A stretch of 64,000 bases of DNA from Lunularia cruciata (GCA_948567375.1 OX419758.1:11475001-11539000), one strand, 5' to 3'. Shown: positions 46,338 through 56,850, numbered from the stretch's first letter. Notes: a model not told the origin generated them from the sequence alone. Numbers and translations: made by a program.

Positions 46338-46487
46338 GAATATTCCAAAAGTATCTAGGAAGCTTCTTGGGAAGCTTCCCGGCTAGCTTAGCTTGCACTT
46401 CAAGTAAGGAGCTTCTAGAAGCTTCCAACTAGCTTAGCTTGCATGCCAAGTAGGCGGCTTCTAGAAGGAAGCTTCTTGAGAAGCTTC
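46338..46487 (+). promoter_or_regulatory. Cluster of heat-shock-element motifs in the LTR
   Basis: Heat-shock factor trimers bind alternating GAA and TTC units two bases apart. Seen here: GAATATTC (46338-46345), GAAGCTTC at 46359-46366 and 46371-46378, a perfect three-unit TTCTAGAAGCTTC (46413-46425), TTCTAGAA (46459-46466) and GAAGCTTC at 46468-46475 and 46480-46487. The cluster stands 20-170 bases upstream of the TATA box, the position of a heat-inducible enhancer. The 3' LTR has a perfect four-unit site. Heat response is an inference from motif content. Confidence 0.6.
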
Positions 46488-46508
46488 TCAAGGGCCTTGT
46501 ATGATACC

Positions 46509-46516
46509 TATAAATA
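46509..46516 (+). promoter_or_regulatory. TATA box of the chromovirus LTR
   Basis: CCTATAAATACC, preserved in the 3' LTR at 51677-51684. It would place the transcript start near 46540-46545, inside the LTR, as in other plant LTR elements. Confidence 0.65.
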
Positions 46517-46621
46517 CCAAATCTAAAGCTCATGCTAGGCATTCGGAGTTTTCCCTCATTCAAGTGTCCCAATGTGAGTTTCCATTCTCCTATTTCTCTC
46601 CTCGGATTTGGTCTTTTACAT

Positions 46622-46633
46622 TGGTATCAAAGG
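46622..46633 (+). promoter_or_regulatory. Primer-binding site (initiator Met tRNA type)
   Basis: TGGTATCAAAGG, one base after the LTR's terminal CA. The usual plant site is TGGTATCAGAGC, so 10 of 12 bases agree. This fixes the LTR boundary and orientation. Confidence 0.85.
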
Positions 46634-46892
46634 GCGGTTTGGGATGGATGGAATTTATGGACCACCAAATCCACTTCCACCAAACCATTGGGATTTTTGC
46701 GTCCAAATACTACCCAAGCATTGTTTCACACAATTCATCACCTCGCACTTTGGACAAGATTTTCTACATATGATCACCATATCTGAGGAACTCTTGGTGC
46801 TTCCGATTGTAACTTATGGAGAACGGTGGACGTGCTATTTCTATGTGTTAATAAATTAGATAGATTCAGAATGGTGTGATAGAGTAGCAACC

Positions 46893-47822
46893 ATGGCGGC
46901 AGTACCCAATGTTATCCTTGCTATGTAGCAACAAATTGAGCACCTTACTCGATTGTTGGATGAACAAGATCTTTGATGACAAGAGCAGGCAGAGAGTACT
47001 AATTTGAGAAGGAGAAGATCGGATCAAATTCCCTAAACCCAAGGTATTTGAAGGCAAGAATCTTTTGGGTGTAGTGGAGAATTTTGTGTTTGATTGTGAA
47101 TGTTATTTTGAAGCTACCAATCTACAAGATGAGCAAAAACAGATTCTCTTGGCTTCTAGCCAATTGGATGGAGTAGTAAAGCTATGGTGGAGATTTCAAG
47201 TAGAGCAAGCGGAACAACCAAGTGTTGCAGCAATATTGACATGGGCAGAATTCAAGTGCGCAATAATTAGTTGGTTCTAAGCTATAAATACCACACAAGC
47301 TACACGAGATAAGTTGGCAGGGTTGAAACAGATTGGCTCTATAAGAAGTTATATCACGCATTTCCAAAACGCCATCATGCAAATTCCAGATATATTGGAA
47401 GGTGAAGCTCTGGATCAATTTGTGAGGGGCTTGAAGGTGAGAACCAAATTAGAGGTAACCATGCAAGAGCCACAACACATGGAAGAAGCTATGCGGTTGG
47501 CCAAATGCTTTGATTCCTTGGTGGCAACAACTTGGTCTTGACCTTGACCTTCACAGAGCCTACCAATACACAAGTGGAGGAGCCAATATCCATGGAGATT
47601 GATGCCATTCAACGAAGACCACTTGGCATAGCAAATAGAGAGAAACTGCGACAAAATGGTAGTTGTTTTACTGTCACCAATTGGGGCATCACATTGCTGA
47701 ATGTCCACTCAAGAATGGATGACCTTGACAAGTTGCCCAAGTGGAGGTCGTGGAGTGGAATGATCAGGGAAATGAGGAATCCTAGTAGGAGATTTCCAGC
47801 CACCTATTGGGAGCTTGATTAG
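46893..47822 (+). pseudogene. Chromovirus Gag (broken)
   Basis: Starts at ATG 46893 with MAAVPNVILAM, then TAG, and a heptad-like QQIEHLTRLLDEQ. A TGA follows before the capsid-like domain, which reads well from about 47035 (FEGKNLLG-type, WWRFQVEQ, LKQIGSIRSYITHFQ, LDQFVRGLKVRTKLEV) with a TAA at 47278. The single CCHC zinc knuckle (47664-47704) has lost one T: with it, the pattern C-x2-C-x4-H-x4-C would be in frame. The structural protein therefore cannot be made. Confidence 0.8.
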
Positions 47823-47895
47823 TTCCAATGGGATTGAAGGCTTGACCTTTGCAAGTTTGCTTCACTTGCAAGGTATGATATCTAATTAGGGTTGT

Positions 47896-48450
47896 AGGAT
47901 TTTGGTTGATTTTGGAAGTTTAGAGAATTGCATGTCTATGCAAGTAACAAAGGAATTAGGTATTCCTATCAAACCAGTGATTGGAAGTAGTTTGATGATG
48001 GCGGATGGTAGAAAGGGTTCTGCATTTCGCACCTTGCATCCTGTTACCTTCAAGATTGGGAAGGAGTATTTGGAGTGTATGAGGTTTGTAGTGGCACCTC
48101 TATACTATGATATCATTTTGGGTCTACCTTGGCTTGAATGTCATAATGTTCAATTTGATTGGACTCGATGCCAAATTCAAGTACAACACCAAGGTAGGAA
48201 TTTCCGATTAGGTTGTCTGGCACCTCTGAGTAAGACACCTAAGAATAGTCAGTCCCAAGATGGGAAGTTTATCAACAAGGTAGCCATAGAGCAAACCTTG
48301 AAGGAAGTGGAGTCCCAAGATGGGAAGTTTGCCAAGAAGGCAACCATAGAGAAAGCTTGGAAGAGAGGTGAGTCCATAGAAGGGAAGATTGTTAGTAAAG
48401 CAGCCATAGAGCAAACTTTGGAGGAAAATAAGTCTAGATTTGCGGTGTAG
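47896..48450 (+). pseudogene. Chromovirus aspartic protease and acidic/basic linker repeats
   Basis: ILVDFGSLENCMS (47899) is the retropepsin site; DSG is expected, so Ser has become Phe while the Asp remains. DIILGLPWLECHN (48110) is the conserved second motif. From about 48245 a linker holds three imperfect repeats of a 20-residue unit: SQDGKFINKVAIEQ, SQDGKFAKKATIEK and SIEGKIVSKAAIEQ, 60 bp apart. The frame ends at TAG 48448, where pol should continue. Confidence 0.8.
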
Positions 48451-48477
48451 ATCAAGCCAATTGCACAAGAAAAATCT

Positions 48478-49130
48478 GTGGAGGACCAAGAGCCTCATCA
48501 AGCAATGGTTGATCGAATAGTTAAGGAGTTTACGGACATGTTTCAAGATGATCTGCCAAAGGGATTACCTTCCAATCGAGGTATGCCCTTCAAGATTGAG
48601 TTATTGCCAAGGAGTTGGAGGAGTTGCAAACAACACTTACAGAGTTGTTGGAGAAGGACTTCATATGACATAGTACCTCTCCTTGGGGAGCACCGCTACT
48701 ATTTGTTCCAAAGAAGGATGGAGGACTTCATTACTGTATTGATTATCGTGGGCTCAATAAGCAAACCGTGAAGAATGCATATTCCTTGCCTCGGATTGAT
48801 GACTTGCTTGATCAACTTAGTAGAGCATGCTTCTTTTCCAAGTTGGATCTTTGCAACGGCTATTGGCAAATTTCCACTGAGAGAGAGGATGTGCAAAAGA
48901 TTGCCTTTTGTACAAGGTATGGGCATTTTGAGTAGAGAGTTCTACCTTTTGGACTCACTAATGCTCTTGTAGTCTTCATGGATCAGATGCATTGGGTGTT
49001 GGATGGACTATTGGATCGGTCCATGGTGGTGTTCTCGGATGATATCTTAATTTATAGTAAGACAGAGGCAGAACTCGTGAATCATATGCGATAAGTCCTA
49101 AGACGACTATGATAATGGAAATTTTACTGC
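48478..49130 (+). pseudogene. Chromovirus reverse transcriptase
   Basis: Begins with FQDDLPKGLPSNRG, then shifts frame near 48600-48720, then [31 protein letters not shown] (catalytic Asp), VLPFGLTNA and VFSDDILIYSK. The last is the YxDD box with Phe instead of Tyr; both Asp are kept. In-frame TAG near 48932 stands at a Trp position (FE-x-RVLPFG). TAA stops follow near 49093. Well preserved but inactive as it stands. Confidence 0.85.
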
Positions 49131-49832
49131 AAGAAGTCAAAGTGTGCCTTTTGGCAGAAGAAGGTTACCTTCTTGGGTCATAAGATCTCATCAGAGGAGA
49201 TCAAGATAGAAGAAGAGAAGATCACGGCCAATACTGATTGGCCTACCCCAAAGGATGCTACATAAGTCCGAGCATTCAATGGATTGGCCAATTTTTACCA
49301 ATGGTTCATCTATTACTATGCTCATGTGGCTGCACCATTGACTGACCTCTTGGGAAAGAACTTGAGCTTCCAGTGGACCACCAAGCATGAAGAAGCATTC
49401 CAGAAGTTAAAGCATATGGTGTCTTCAAGACCCATTCTTCAACCATATGATCCTCAACTACCTTGTGTGGTTGATTTTGATGCTTCTAACTTTGCAATTG
49501 GAGCCGTGTTGCAACAAGAATTCCCAAATGGACTCCATTCCATTGCCTTTGTGTCTCGCAGACTCAATACGGCTGAACGAAACTACTCTGCTCAAGATCG
49601 AGAACAACTTGCAATGGTATATGCCACCAAGGTATGGAGGCATTACCTCTTGGGGAAACAAGTGATCATGCAAACTGATCACAAACCATTGTTGCAGACC
49701 TTACACTTGGAACACATGAAGAGTCAACATCATCGATGGGAGGAACAACTCCAATTGTATGACATAAACTTGAGTACAAACCAGGTTGGTTCCATATCAT
49801 CCCTGATGCTTTATCACGATGACCTGATTTGA
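49131..49832 (+). pseudogene. Chromovirus RNase H
   Basis: After KKVTFLGHKIS (connection) and a TAA near 49263, an open frame (49284-49832) reads ANFYQWFI, PCVVDFDASNFAIGAVL (catalytic Asp), AERNYSAQDREQLAMVYA (Glu) and IMQTDHKPLLQT (Asp). The SRR/RPG-type ending is shifted near 49790. Confidence 0.85.
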
Positions 49833-49874
49833 AGTCTCTTCCTCTCATCATAGCGGCAATTTCAACGGTGTTAG

Positions 49875-51113
49875 TTGACTCCAAGGTCCAAACACAAGTT
49901 TCAATCAGCTCTACACCAAGATCCCTTCTTCCAAATGGTACATGGTTGCCTTACGGCATGCAATAAGGAGTACAACACCTTCTCCATCAAGGATGGCCTT
50001 TTATTCCATGAGGACCGGATCTATATTCCAGCTAAAGGTGATCTTTCACTTGTGCACCTTCAAGAAGCCCATGATTTACCCATCACAGGTCACATGGGTA
50101 TAGACAAGACCTTGAGTACCCTCCAACGTCAATGGTGGTGGCCCAACATGACACAAGATGTTCAAGAATTAGTTCGATCATGTGAGATCTGCCAACGTAA
50201 CAAGGCCAACAACCAAAAGCCGAGTGGACTACTTCAACCACTTGCTATTCCATCCACTTGCTGGGAGCATATGAGCTTGGATCTCATCACATCCCTGCCA
50301 AAGACAAAAGAAGGACACACCGCAATTGTGGTGTTTGTGGATAAGCTTAGTAAGCAAATCTACTTGGCACCAACCTATGATACGGTGGATACTCCAACCT
50401 TAGCGCAAATCTACTTTGACAATATCTTCAAGCATCATGCAATACTCATCTCCGACCGTGATCCTCAATTTACCGAGAAGTTTTGGCAAGCACTCTTCCA
50501 GATACTCGGCACAAAGCTTGCTTTGTCCACGGCCTATCATCCTCAAAATGATGGACAAACCAAACGTGCAAATCGTACATTGGAGGATATGTTGCGTGCT
50601 TTTGTCAATGTCCACCATACCAATTGGGATGAATGTCTTGCAGCTGTAGAATTTGCCTACAACAATTCCAAACAAGCAAGCACTGGATTTTCTCCTTTCT
50701 TTCTCAATTTTGGCCAAGATCCGCTTGTTCTAGATTCTCTTCTTGATCCCCCTCCATCTCAGGTTCCTCATACTTCCACATTCTTGACCACTATATCCCA
50801 ATCTCTCCAACAAGCCAAGTCTCACCTCCTTATTACTCAGAATTGCCAAAAACAATATGTGGACCATCATCGTCATGATCTCACCTTTGAAATTGGTGAT
50901 AAAGTCATGCTATCCTCTAGTAACCTCCCTCTCCTAATTGATACCCAAGTTTGTAAACTTGCCCCTAATTGGATAGGACCCTTTGATATCACCCAAATTG
51001 TCTCTCTTGTTGCTTATCGACTTGCCTTGCCTTGTCTCATGCGTATCCATCTTGTCTTTCATGTTTCCAAGTTGAAACCCTTTGTTCCTAACCCCTCTTC
51101 CTTTTCCTTTTGA
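49875..51113 (+). pseudogene. Chromovirus integrase, long open frame but catalytic Glu replaced
   Basis: 412 codons without a stop, the longest open integrase in the window. HHCC: HDLPITGHMGIDKT and CEICQRNK. DDE: DLITSLP, ISDRDPQFTEKFW, and YHPQNDGQTKRANRTLE where the family has QTERxN; the Glu codon is AAA (50562-50564), Glu to Lys by one G-to-A change. That should abolish strand transfer. The C-terminal GPFDITQIVSLVAYRLALP and HLVFHVSKLKPF lead to the chromodomain. TGA ends it at 51111-51113. Confidence 0.9.
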
Positions 51114-51320
51114 GTCCAACCGCCCCCTCTTCATGTCCCTATCAATGATCATGAGGATTACGAAGTTGATCGTATCCTTGCGCGTCGCCATATTCAACGA
51201 GACCGTTGCCAACATACCAAGTACAAGGTCCTTTGGAAAGGGTATCCCCTTCATGATGCCACATAGGAACCTCTTTCTCACCTCCTAAATGCACAAATGG
51301 CCATCTAAGAATTTGAAGCT
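51114..51320 (+). pseudogene. Chromodomain of the chromovirus (one stop inside)
   Basis: In the same frame after the TGA: EDYEVDRILARRHIQRD, then TKYKVLWKGYPLHDAT, TAG at 51264-51266 where the family has Trp (W-E-P), and EPLSHLLNAQMAI. This is the integrase-fused chromodomain that targets chromoviruses to heterochromatin. It assigns the element to the chromovirus branch. Confidence 0.85.
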
Positions 51321-51349
51321 TCACTGGCGATGAGGATGTCACCAACTAG

Positions 51350-51360
51350 CGGCGGGGGAA
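51350..51360 (+). promoter_or_regulatory. Polypurine tract of the chromovirus
   Basis: CGGCGGGGGAA, two bases before the 3' LTR. Its position next to the LTR is canonical, unlike that of the methyltransferase element. Confidence 0.7.
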
Positions 51361-51362
51361 TA

Positions 51363-51788
51363 TATAACAATATGGAGTTTAATGACAAAGTTAGTCAGGC
51401 TCACGAAGTAGCACATAAGACAAATTAGCCTAGAATATTCCAAAAGTATCTAGGAAGCTTCTTGGGAAGCTTCCCGGCTAGCTTAGCTTGCACCTCAAGT
51501 AAGGAGCTTCTAGAAAGAAGCTTCTAGAAGCTTCCAACTAGCTTAGCTTGCACGCTTAGCTTGCGGCTTCAAGAAGGAAGCTTCTTGAGAAGCTTCCTAG
51601 TTAACTTGGCTTGCACTCTAAGAAAGCGGCTTGAGGAAGCTTCTTGAGAAGCTTTTGAAGGGCCTTGTATGCTACCTATAAATACCAAAGCAAAAGCTCA
51701 CGCTAGGCATTTGGAGTTTTCCCTCATACAAGTGTCCCAATGTGAGTTTCCATTCTCCTATTTCTCTCCTCGGATTTGGTCTTTTACA
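51363..51788 (+). repeat. 3' LTR of the chromovirus
   Basis: 426 bp, beginning TATAACAATATGG (TG changed to TA) and ending GGTCTTTTACA. It carries extra copies of the AAGCTTCTTGAGAAGCTT palindrome (to about 51655), a perfect four-unit heat-shock element at 51517-51534 (GAA GC TTC TA GAA GC TTC) and the TATA box at 51677-51684. Confidence 0.95.
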
Positions 51789-51793
51789 TGGAT
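51789..51793. repeat. Right target-site duplication of the chromovirus (TGGAT)
   Basis: Identical to 46264-46268. The LINE-like reading continues directly as GACCTTCCACTACTAGGAG. Confidence 0.95.
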
Positions 51794-53240
51794 GACCTTC
51801 CACTACTAGGAGATCCATAAGTGGCATTTGTTATACTCTCCTCTAGTATTGCTTGTCTACCAACTTACATCCTCCACACAATTCCCCCCTCCTTGTCCTT
51901 CCTATCACATTGGAGAGCCTTTGACAAGAGGATTATGGGAGTCTTTGGTGATATTATTGGACCAAGGACATTTGAGTGTGTGATAGGGATTTTGGCACAT
52001 AGGTAGATGGCTCTACCAATCTTATGTGGAGGGGTTGGCTTGCTATCTATGGAGGAGATGGCACATATAGCATTTTTGGGTAGTTGGACTTGCTTAATAC
52101 TCCTACTTTCATCTCATTTTGTGGTTGTTGATAGGCCGGTTTTGGAGTCTTATGTGATAGAGGTGGAGGAGGCCTCCTTGCTCTCCAGATGTTATTGCAA
52201 CAGATGAGAGAGATAGTCTATCCCCACGGGCATGCAAGGACTTTCCATCTTTTGCTTCACTATCATCAGATTGGACTAGAGGTTTACAATCTTCCTTGAT
52301 AGAGCAACAAAGTCAACATTTGCTACATTCTCACTTAGTTAACTTGTCCATTCCTTGTGCTACTAGAGCACGTGTTTGCTCTTGCTCCGGCAAGGATGCA
52401 GGCTCTTGAATCTTAGCTCAACCGTGCATTAGGGTATTCCAACTCACACCAGGTACTTTCTCTATAGTGATGAGGTTGTGCCTAGGTTTGGTCCACCCAT
52501 ATGCATCTTCATTACTCACTTGTGAGTGTGGTTCTACACTAGATGCAACAGCGGTGCATATGACATGGTGTCCTTTTGGAGGACATAGGATAGCTACCCA
52601 TGATGCTATTAGGGACATAGTGTTTGCTATAGCACGAGCATACAACACATGTCAAGGCAAAATTATACTTGGTTTGAGATGATCAAGTGACAATAGTGGA
52701 TATCGTGACTCTTTGCCTGATATAGTTTGGGAGGGAGTGATTACGCATCCCCTAGATGGGCAGCAAGTGCAGCAATAGCTTGCAAGGTCTCCAAGTATAG
52801 GGTTATGCAGTGAAGTCACCTCTTTGTTCCTCTAGCCTTGGGGTTATATGGAGTGATGGACACGATGATCTACACATTTTGTTAGGGAGTGTGTGAGAGC
52901 TCATCATGTTAGGCGCCAAGCGTACAACTCTCACTCTCATACTTTGTAGTATATTTTAGACAACGTGTGTCCATTGCTCTATAGAGGGTAGTGGCTGGTG
53001 CAATCCATAGGAGAACAATCAGAATAGGTGATGCTTCTTCAGATGCTCCAGTTGTTTGTAAACCGTACAACTTGCATAGCTTGGATATCTTAGGTGCAGT
53101 AGTGTAGTTTCTCATATAGACTCTATTGGGGCTTAGCTCCATTTTATCTATTTTGTCTCACCCATGTATGGCTTGATGGGGTCTTCCCCTCCTTTATGTT
53201 TTCTACGCGATCTCCCCTTTATCCCCCAATAAAGACATTG
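51794..53240 (+). mobile_element. LINE-like retroelement, copy C = 3' half of the interrupted copy B
   Basis: Continues copy B after the chromovirus. Open pieces: 51821-52006 (LSHWRAFDKRIMGVFGDIIGP), 52007-52207 (GGVGLLSMEEMAHIAFLGSW), 52467-52682 with a C-terminal cysteine/histidine cluster, CECGSTLDATAVHMTWC, and IATHDAIRDIVFAIAR. The 3' tail at about 53150-53240 reads GGCTTGATGGGGTCTTCCCC and ends near an AATAAAG. All pieces have counterparts in copy A. Confidence 0.8.
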
Positions 53241-56084
53241 ATTAATGTTCTTACTAGGGCCCGAGGTTCATTACTCATCACTTATGTGACCCAGTTTATA
53301 TCCTTGTCCAATTCTAAGCTAATTTCTGGAGTATAAAGTAGCTAAGATATAAACCCTACAATAGACAATGAATATGATTCATTTCCACCATGGTTAAGTT
53401 TAACCTACCGTCTCATTCTATTGTTCAATACTACGGTACATGGTAGGGGCCGGGCCGGGTTACATGATGGCGCGGTTTCCATCATGTAACGTGCGCCTGC
53501 CGTTCACGTCGTGTAGTGATTCAAAGTTGTGATCTATAGAGCAGTCTCCTTGCTCAATGTGCTGCGAAAGTTGGAGCAGCAGACGTGAGGGAAGATGAGA
53601 CTGACAGTGTGCCTCTGTTCTTGAAATTACAGCACTCAATGATCAAAATGGGATCTTCAAAACCTGATTATCCTCCTGATCCAAGGTCAAGGATAGGCTC
53701 GAAATCATCGGAATTGCCGGATGTCCTGTCCTCACGAGCCATCGGATTCAAGTAAGATCATATATCGAAACTCGTGTAAAGAAATAAGCTACAGCGTCGA
53801 CTTTAGCAGTGAGTTGGCCTGTCTTCTAACAAACTCCGATGCCGTAGAATAGCATATCCGAAATACTCTAATTTGGTTATTATGTATTGAGAAACACCTC
53901 GCTGAAGAAGACCCCATCGGTGAGGAAGTGGATAGAGGGATCCACTCTGACTTAGAAGCTGAGAGCTTGTTCTCATGTGAATTTTCGTGTGCAGTGGCAG
54001 TTAAGGCATGTTTGCTTACTCTTCATAAGTAATGGTAGCATACTCGATATTTGATCATGTGAGTCAGTGTGTCGTACAATCTCGAAGTTTAGAAAGCCCA
54101 TATTACAGTACTAGAGGTGTCGACTGATGAAGAAGCAGGGATACCAGCAGTTGTCGAGGAGAATATGTCTCCTGATTGCGTTGGATGGAGAGCTTCATGT
54201 GCTCATAGTCCGTGGTGCTCGATGATGAACTGTAGGAAGAAAGGGGAAAAAGTTTTGTCGCTGCTATGATGAACTTGACATTCCTTGTTCATTTATCCAC
54301 CTTGGGATTATGGACTTCACGTGTATATCTGCTAGCTGCAGATAAAATAGATCAAGGATAATTTACGGGCTTGCAGTTACCAGTGTATCCTGCAACGCTT
54401 TCAACAACTAGTCCCCGTTAGTTTTCTTCTCACTCTTACCGTCGTTCATATGAAATTCTCATAGTTTCGAGTCCATAATATTGGTCTCCTCTACTCCTTA
54501 AGTGAATTTCAAGATGCTAATACCGTACCTCTGTCTCGTGAAACCTCCTACAATAATCGGATCCACTAGCTATTTCAGTAGCTGCGACGGACTTTCGAAA
54601 AATCTCTGATGTTGTAAATGCTCCATCCGTCTGGCGATAAGACTTCTTCCATTACTTGAATAAATCCCGGCAAGCTAGTGGTAATCTACGCTTTGCATGA
54701 CATGTTCTTCGTTTATCGACCTAGCAACTCTTCGTACAGTACTTGGCTTCAGTTTTTGACTCCAGGGGTAACGCCTCAATTTGCCTTCAAACTCTAGTAC
54801 GGAATCCTAAACAAATGAGAGTAAGTGTTTTCATCCTGTGGACAAGTGCAGTAAGTTTCGTTTCCCCGTGAAACTATGGAAGATCTACTCTACGTACTAG
54901 TGAGTGATATCAATGAAGGGAGGAAGATTCTCTACACAGTGAGGTACATACCTGATTTCTCTATCATTGAACTCTGGAGTGTACAGGTATCCGTGAAAGC
55001 CGACCGGGGGATCTATGGTCGTAAGAGCTCTGGACGTGAAGGTGATCATCTGCACATTTCTCCATGCCATATTATGCTGACAGGATTCCTTGCGCAGCGA
55101 TAGTCAAGTTCTTGTATGCTCACATGCCGAAATATGAGAAAATTTATATAATTAAAGCAATATAACGGAGAGAAAATAGAGCTCGTATTGTGCAGTAGAT
55201 CACCTCTACGCATAGTCTTTGTCTGCTTAGGAAAGTGATGAACCAGTGAGAAGTAGATACTCTACAGGATTGGGAGGAATACTTGCAACATCGATGAAGT
55301 ACAGGCACATGCTTCTCTCATGTGAACGAACTTTGCTGGATTATCATCCGAAGGGAAGGTAAAAGAAAGACTCCAAAAGTCATTGACATAACTTTTATTC
55401 ACTGCTAGGGGAGGAGAAGCTCAGCTGTGTGCTGCCCTGATCTTTGTCTCTTCAACGAACACTAAAGGAGTACAGTTAAATAGTCCCATGGTCCCCATTG
55501 GAATAGCACAGTACAATGGTCCAGACTCCATTGTCCAGCAATCGACACTCGTTCTTTGTGGTAGTCGTAGACTCAGCGTCCAGGCTCTGTGGTGGACCAA
55601 TCCCTCCAACCGCATATTATATAGCATTCTGCGCGACTTAGGCTCGGTTTCCTTGGGTGCAAAAACGGCCCTCAATGAATCTGATTTGGTAAGTGGCATG
55701 GTTAAATTCTAAGGGGTCAATCGCACTTCCGCCTCACTAGCGGAGGCGAGAAGACCCATCCTCAACCTCAGTTTTAATATTTGTATGTTCTCTTTTTTGT
55801 CTGACGTTCTTCCTTGATTTTCTCATGTATTTAAATACGATTATCTTTAGTAATACTTAGGAATCTCCGCATTTCTATCCTCGAATGCAACCAGAAAAGC
55901 TCAACTCCACTAGAGTTCCCTTTCACTAAACGCCACTCAAACCATGAATTCTATTCCTGGATATTGTTTTCCCACTGCAATAAACAAGACGAAACTCAGT
56001 GAGGCAGGATACGAGGCTAGAGAAGCAGAAGACTAAATTTTCTCCCTTTTTCCTCATTTTACGTCTTAGGTTTTATCCTTGTTC

Positions 56085-56135
56085 GGTTTGATGGGTCTTC
56101 CCATCCTTCTTGTCATGCTATGTGCCTATGTGGGT
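56085..56135 (+). repeat. LINE-like family 3'-tail fragment
   Basis: TTTGATGGGTCTTCCCATCC followed by TTCTTGTCATGCTATGTG, matching the reverse complement of copy A's 3' tail (about 12345-12395). No RT sequence adjoins it. Confidence 0.55.
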
Positions 56136-56799
56136 TAGGTTTCTTTAAAAGAGAGTTTCTTCTTCGCTGACCAACGTTGACGGTGGTAAGAACAGGAGAC
56201 GGCAACAGCCGGAGAGTGAGGGAGATGCCGATCAGTGGCGGGGCGAGCCGCAGCAGAGGAGGAGGGTAAGGAGCTCGTGGCTAGGGTCTAAGGCCACGTT
56301 TGTTATCTCTACCATAGCCACCACCACGTCGTCTTCTGTCCGTCCCACAGGTCAGCTCTTGTCTTTCTCTCCGTCGTCGTCGGCTCTCACTCCCTCCATT
56401 TCGATATCCCACCTGCCGACCAAATTCAACAAAAGTTACGAAATTATATCGATCTTTAAAGATCCACGGTGGAAGATGTCATTGGAACGAGCTACGCAAC
56501 ATCTGATCGTCGCTTTGGTATCTCTCTCACCAGATTCGTGCATGAGGTGTAATTCGACGTCCTCCGACCAAGACCACCTGGTACGCCTCTAAGTGCCCAA
56601 GGATAAACCTTTTCTTCTTTCACTAAAGAACTTGATATCACGTCATACTCCTTCCTCCATTCATTCTTTCTACCAAGCCAGTTACCGGCACAACCGAAAT
56701 ATTTGGGCTCTTTCATTTGTCTCGTGCACGGATCATAAATTCACAATATCAGGCGACCTACATCACAACAGTCAATCTTGACCACATTCTGTGTGTATA

Positions 56800-56850
56800 C
56801 TACTTTATCCTTCGTGTGTTCTACGCGGTCGCCTTTTTACCTTTATCCTC
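56800..56850 (+). repeat. LINE-like family 3'-tail fragment (second)
   Basis: TTTATCCTTCGTGTGTTCTA followed by CGCGGTCGCC, similar to the tail at 53195-53215 and to the minus-strand fragment at 18690-18760. Confidence 0.45.

Larger units (their letters stand above)
46269..46620 (+). repeat. 5' LTR of the chromovirus
   Basis: 352 bp, TGTAACAATATGG to GGTCTTTTACA. It contains a cluster of GAAnnTTC dyads (46338-46487), a TATAAATA at 46509-46516 and a short transcribed-looking end. A one-base spacer (T) separates it from the primer-binding site. Confidence 0.95.
46269..51788 (+). mobile_element. Ty3/gypsy chromovirus nested in LINE-like copy B/C
   Basis: 5.5-kb LTR retrotransposon: LTRs starting TG (5') and ending CA, initiator-Met-type primer-binding site, Gag, protease, RT, RNase H, integrase, chromodomain, polypurine tract. 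A 5-bp TGGAT duplication flanks it. The LTRs remain similar (only a handful of differences in the first 150 bases), but the 3' LTR is 426 bp against 352 bp because AAGCTT-palindrome blocks were duplicated. Coding capacity is broken by several stops of all three kinds, a frameshift in the zinc knuckle and in early RT, and changes at catalytic residues. Hence not autonomous now. Confidence 0.95.

Noticed and set aside
55421-55712. Overlapping open frames on both strands of about 75-92 codons
   Set aside because: No domain or homologue recognised, and neither strand shows splice-supported extensions.
56359-56592. Ser-rich 77-codon frame in a GC-richer patch
   Set aside because: Low complexity, no family recognised, next to a repeat tail fragment.
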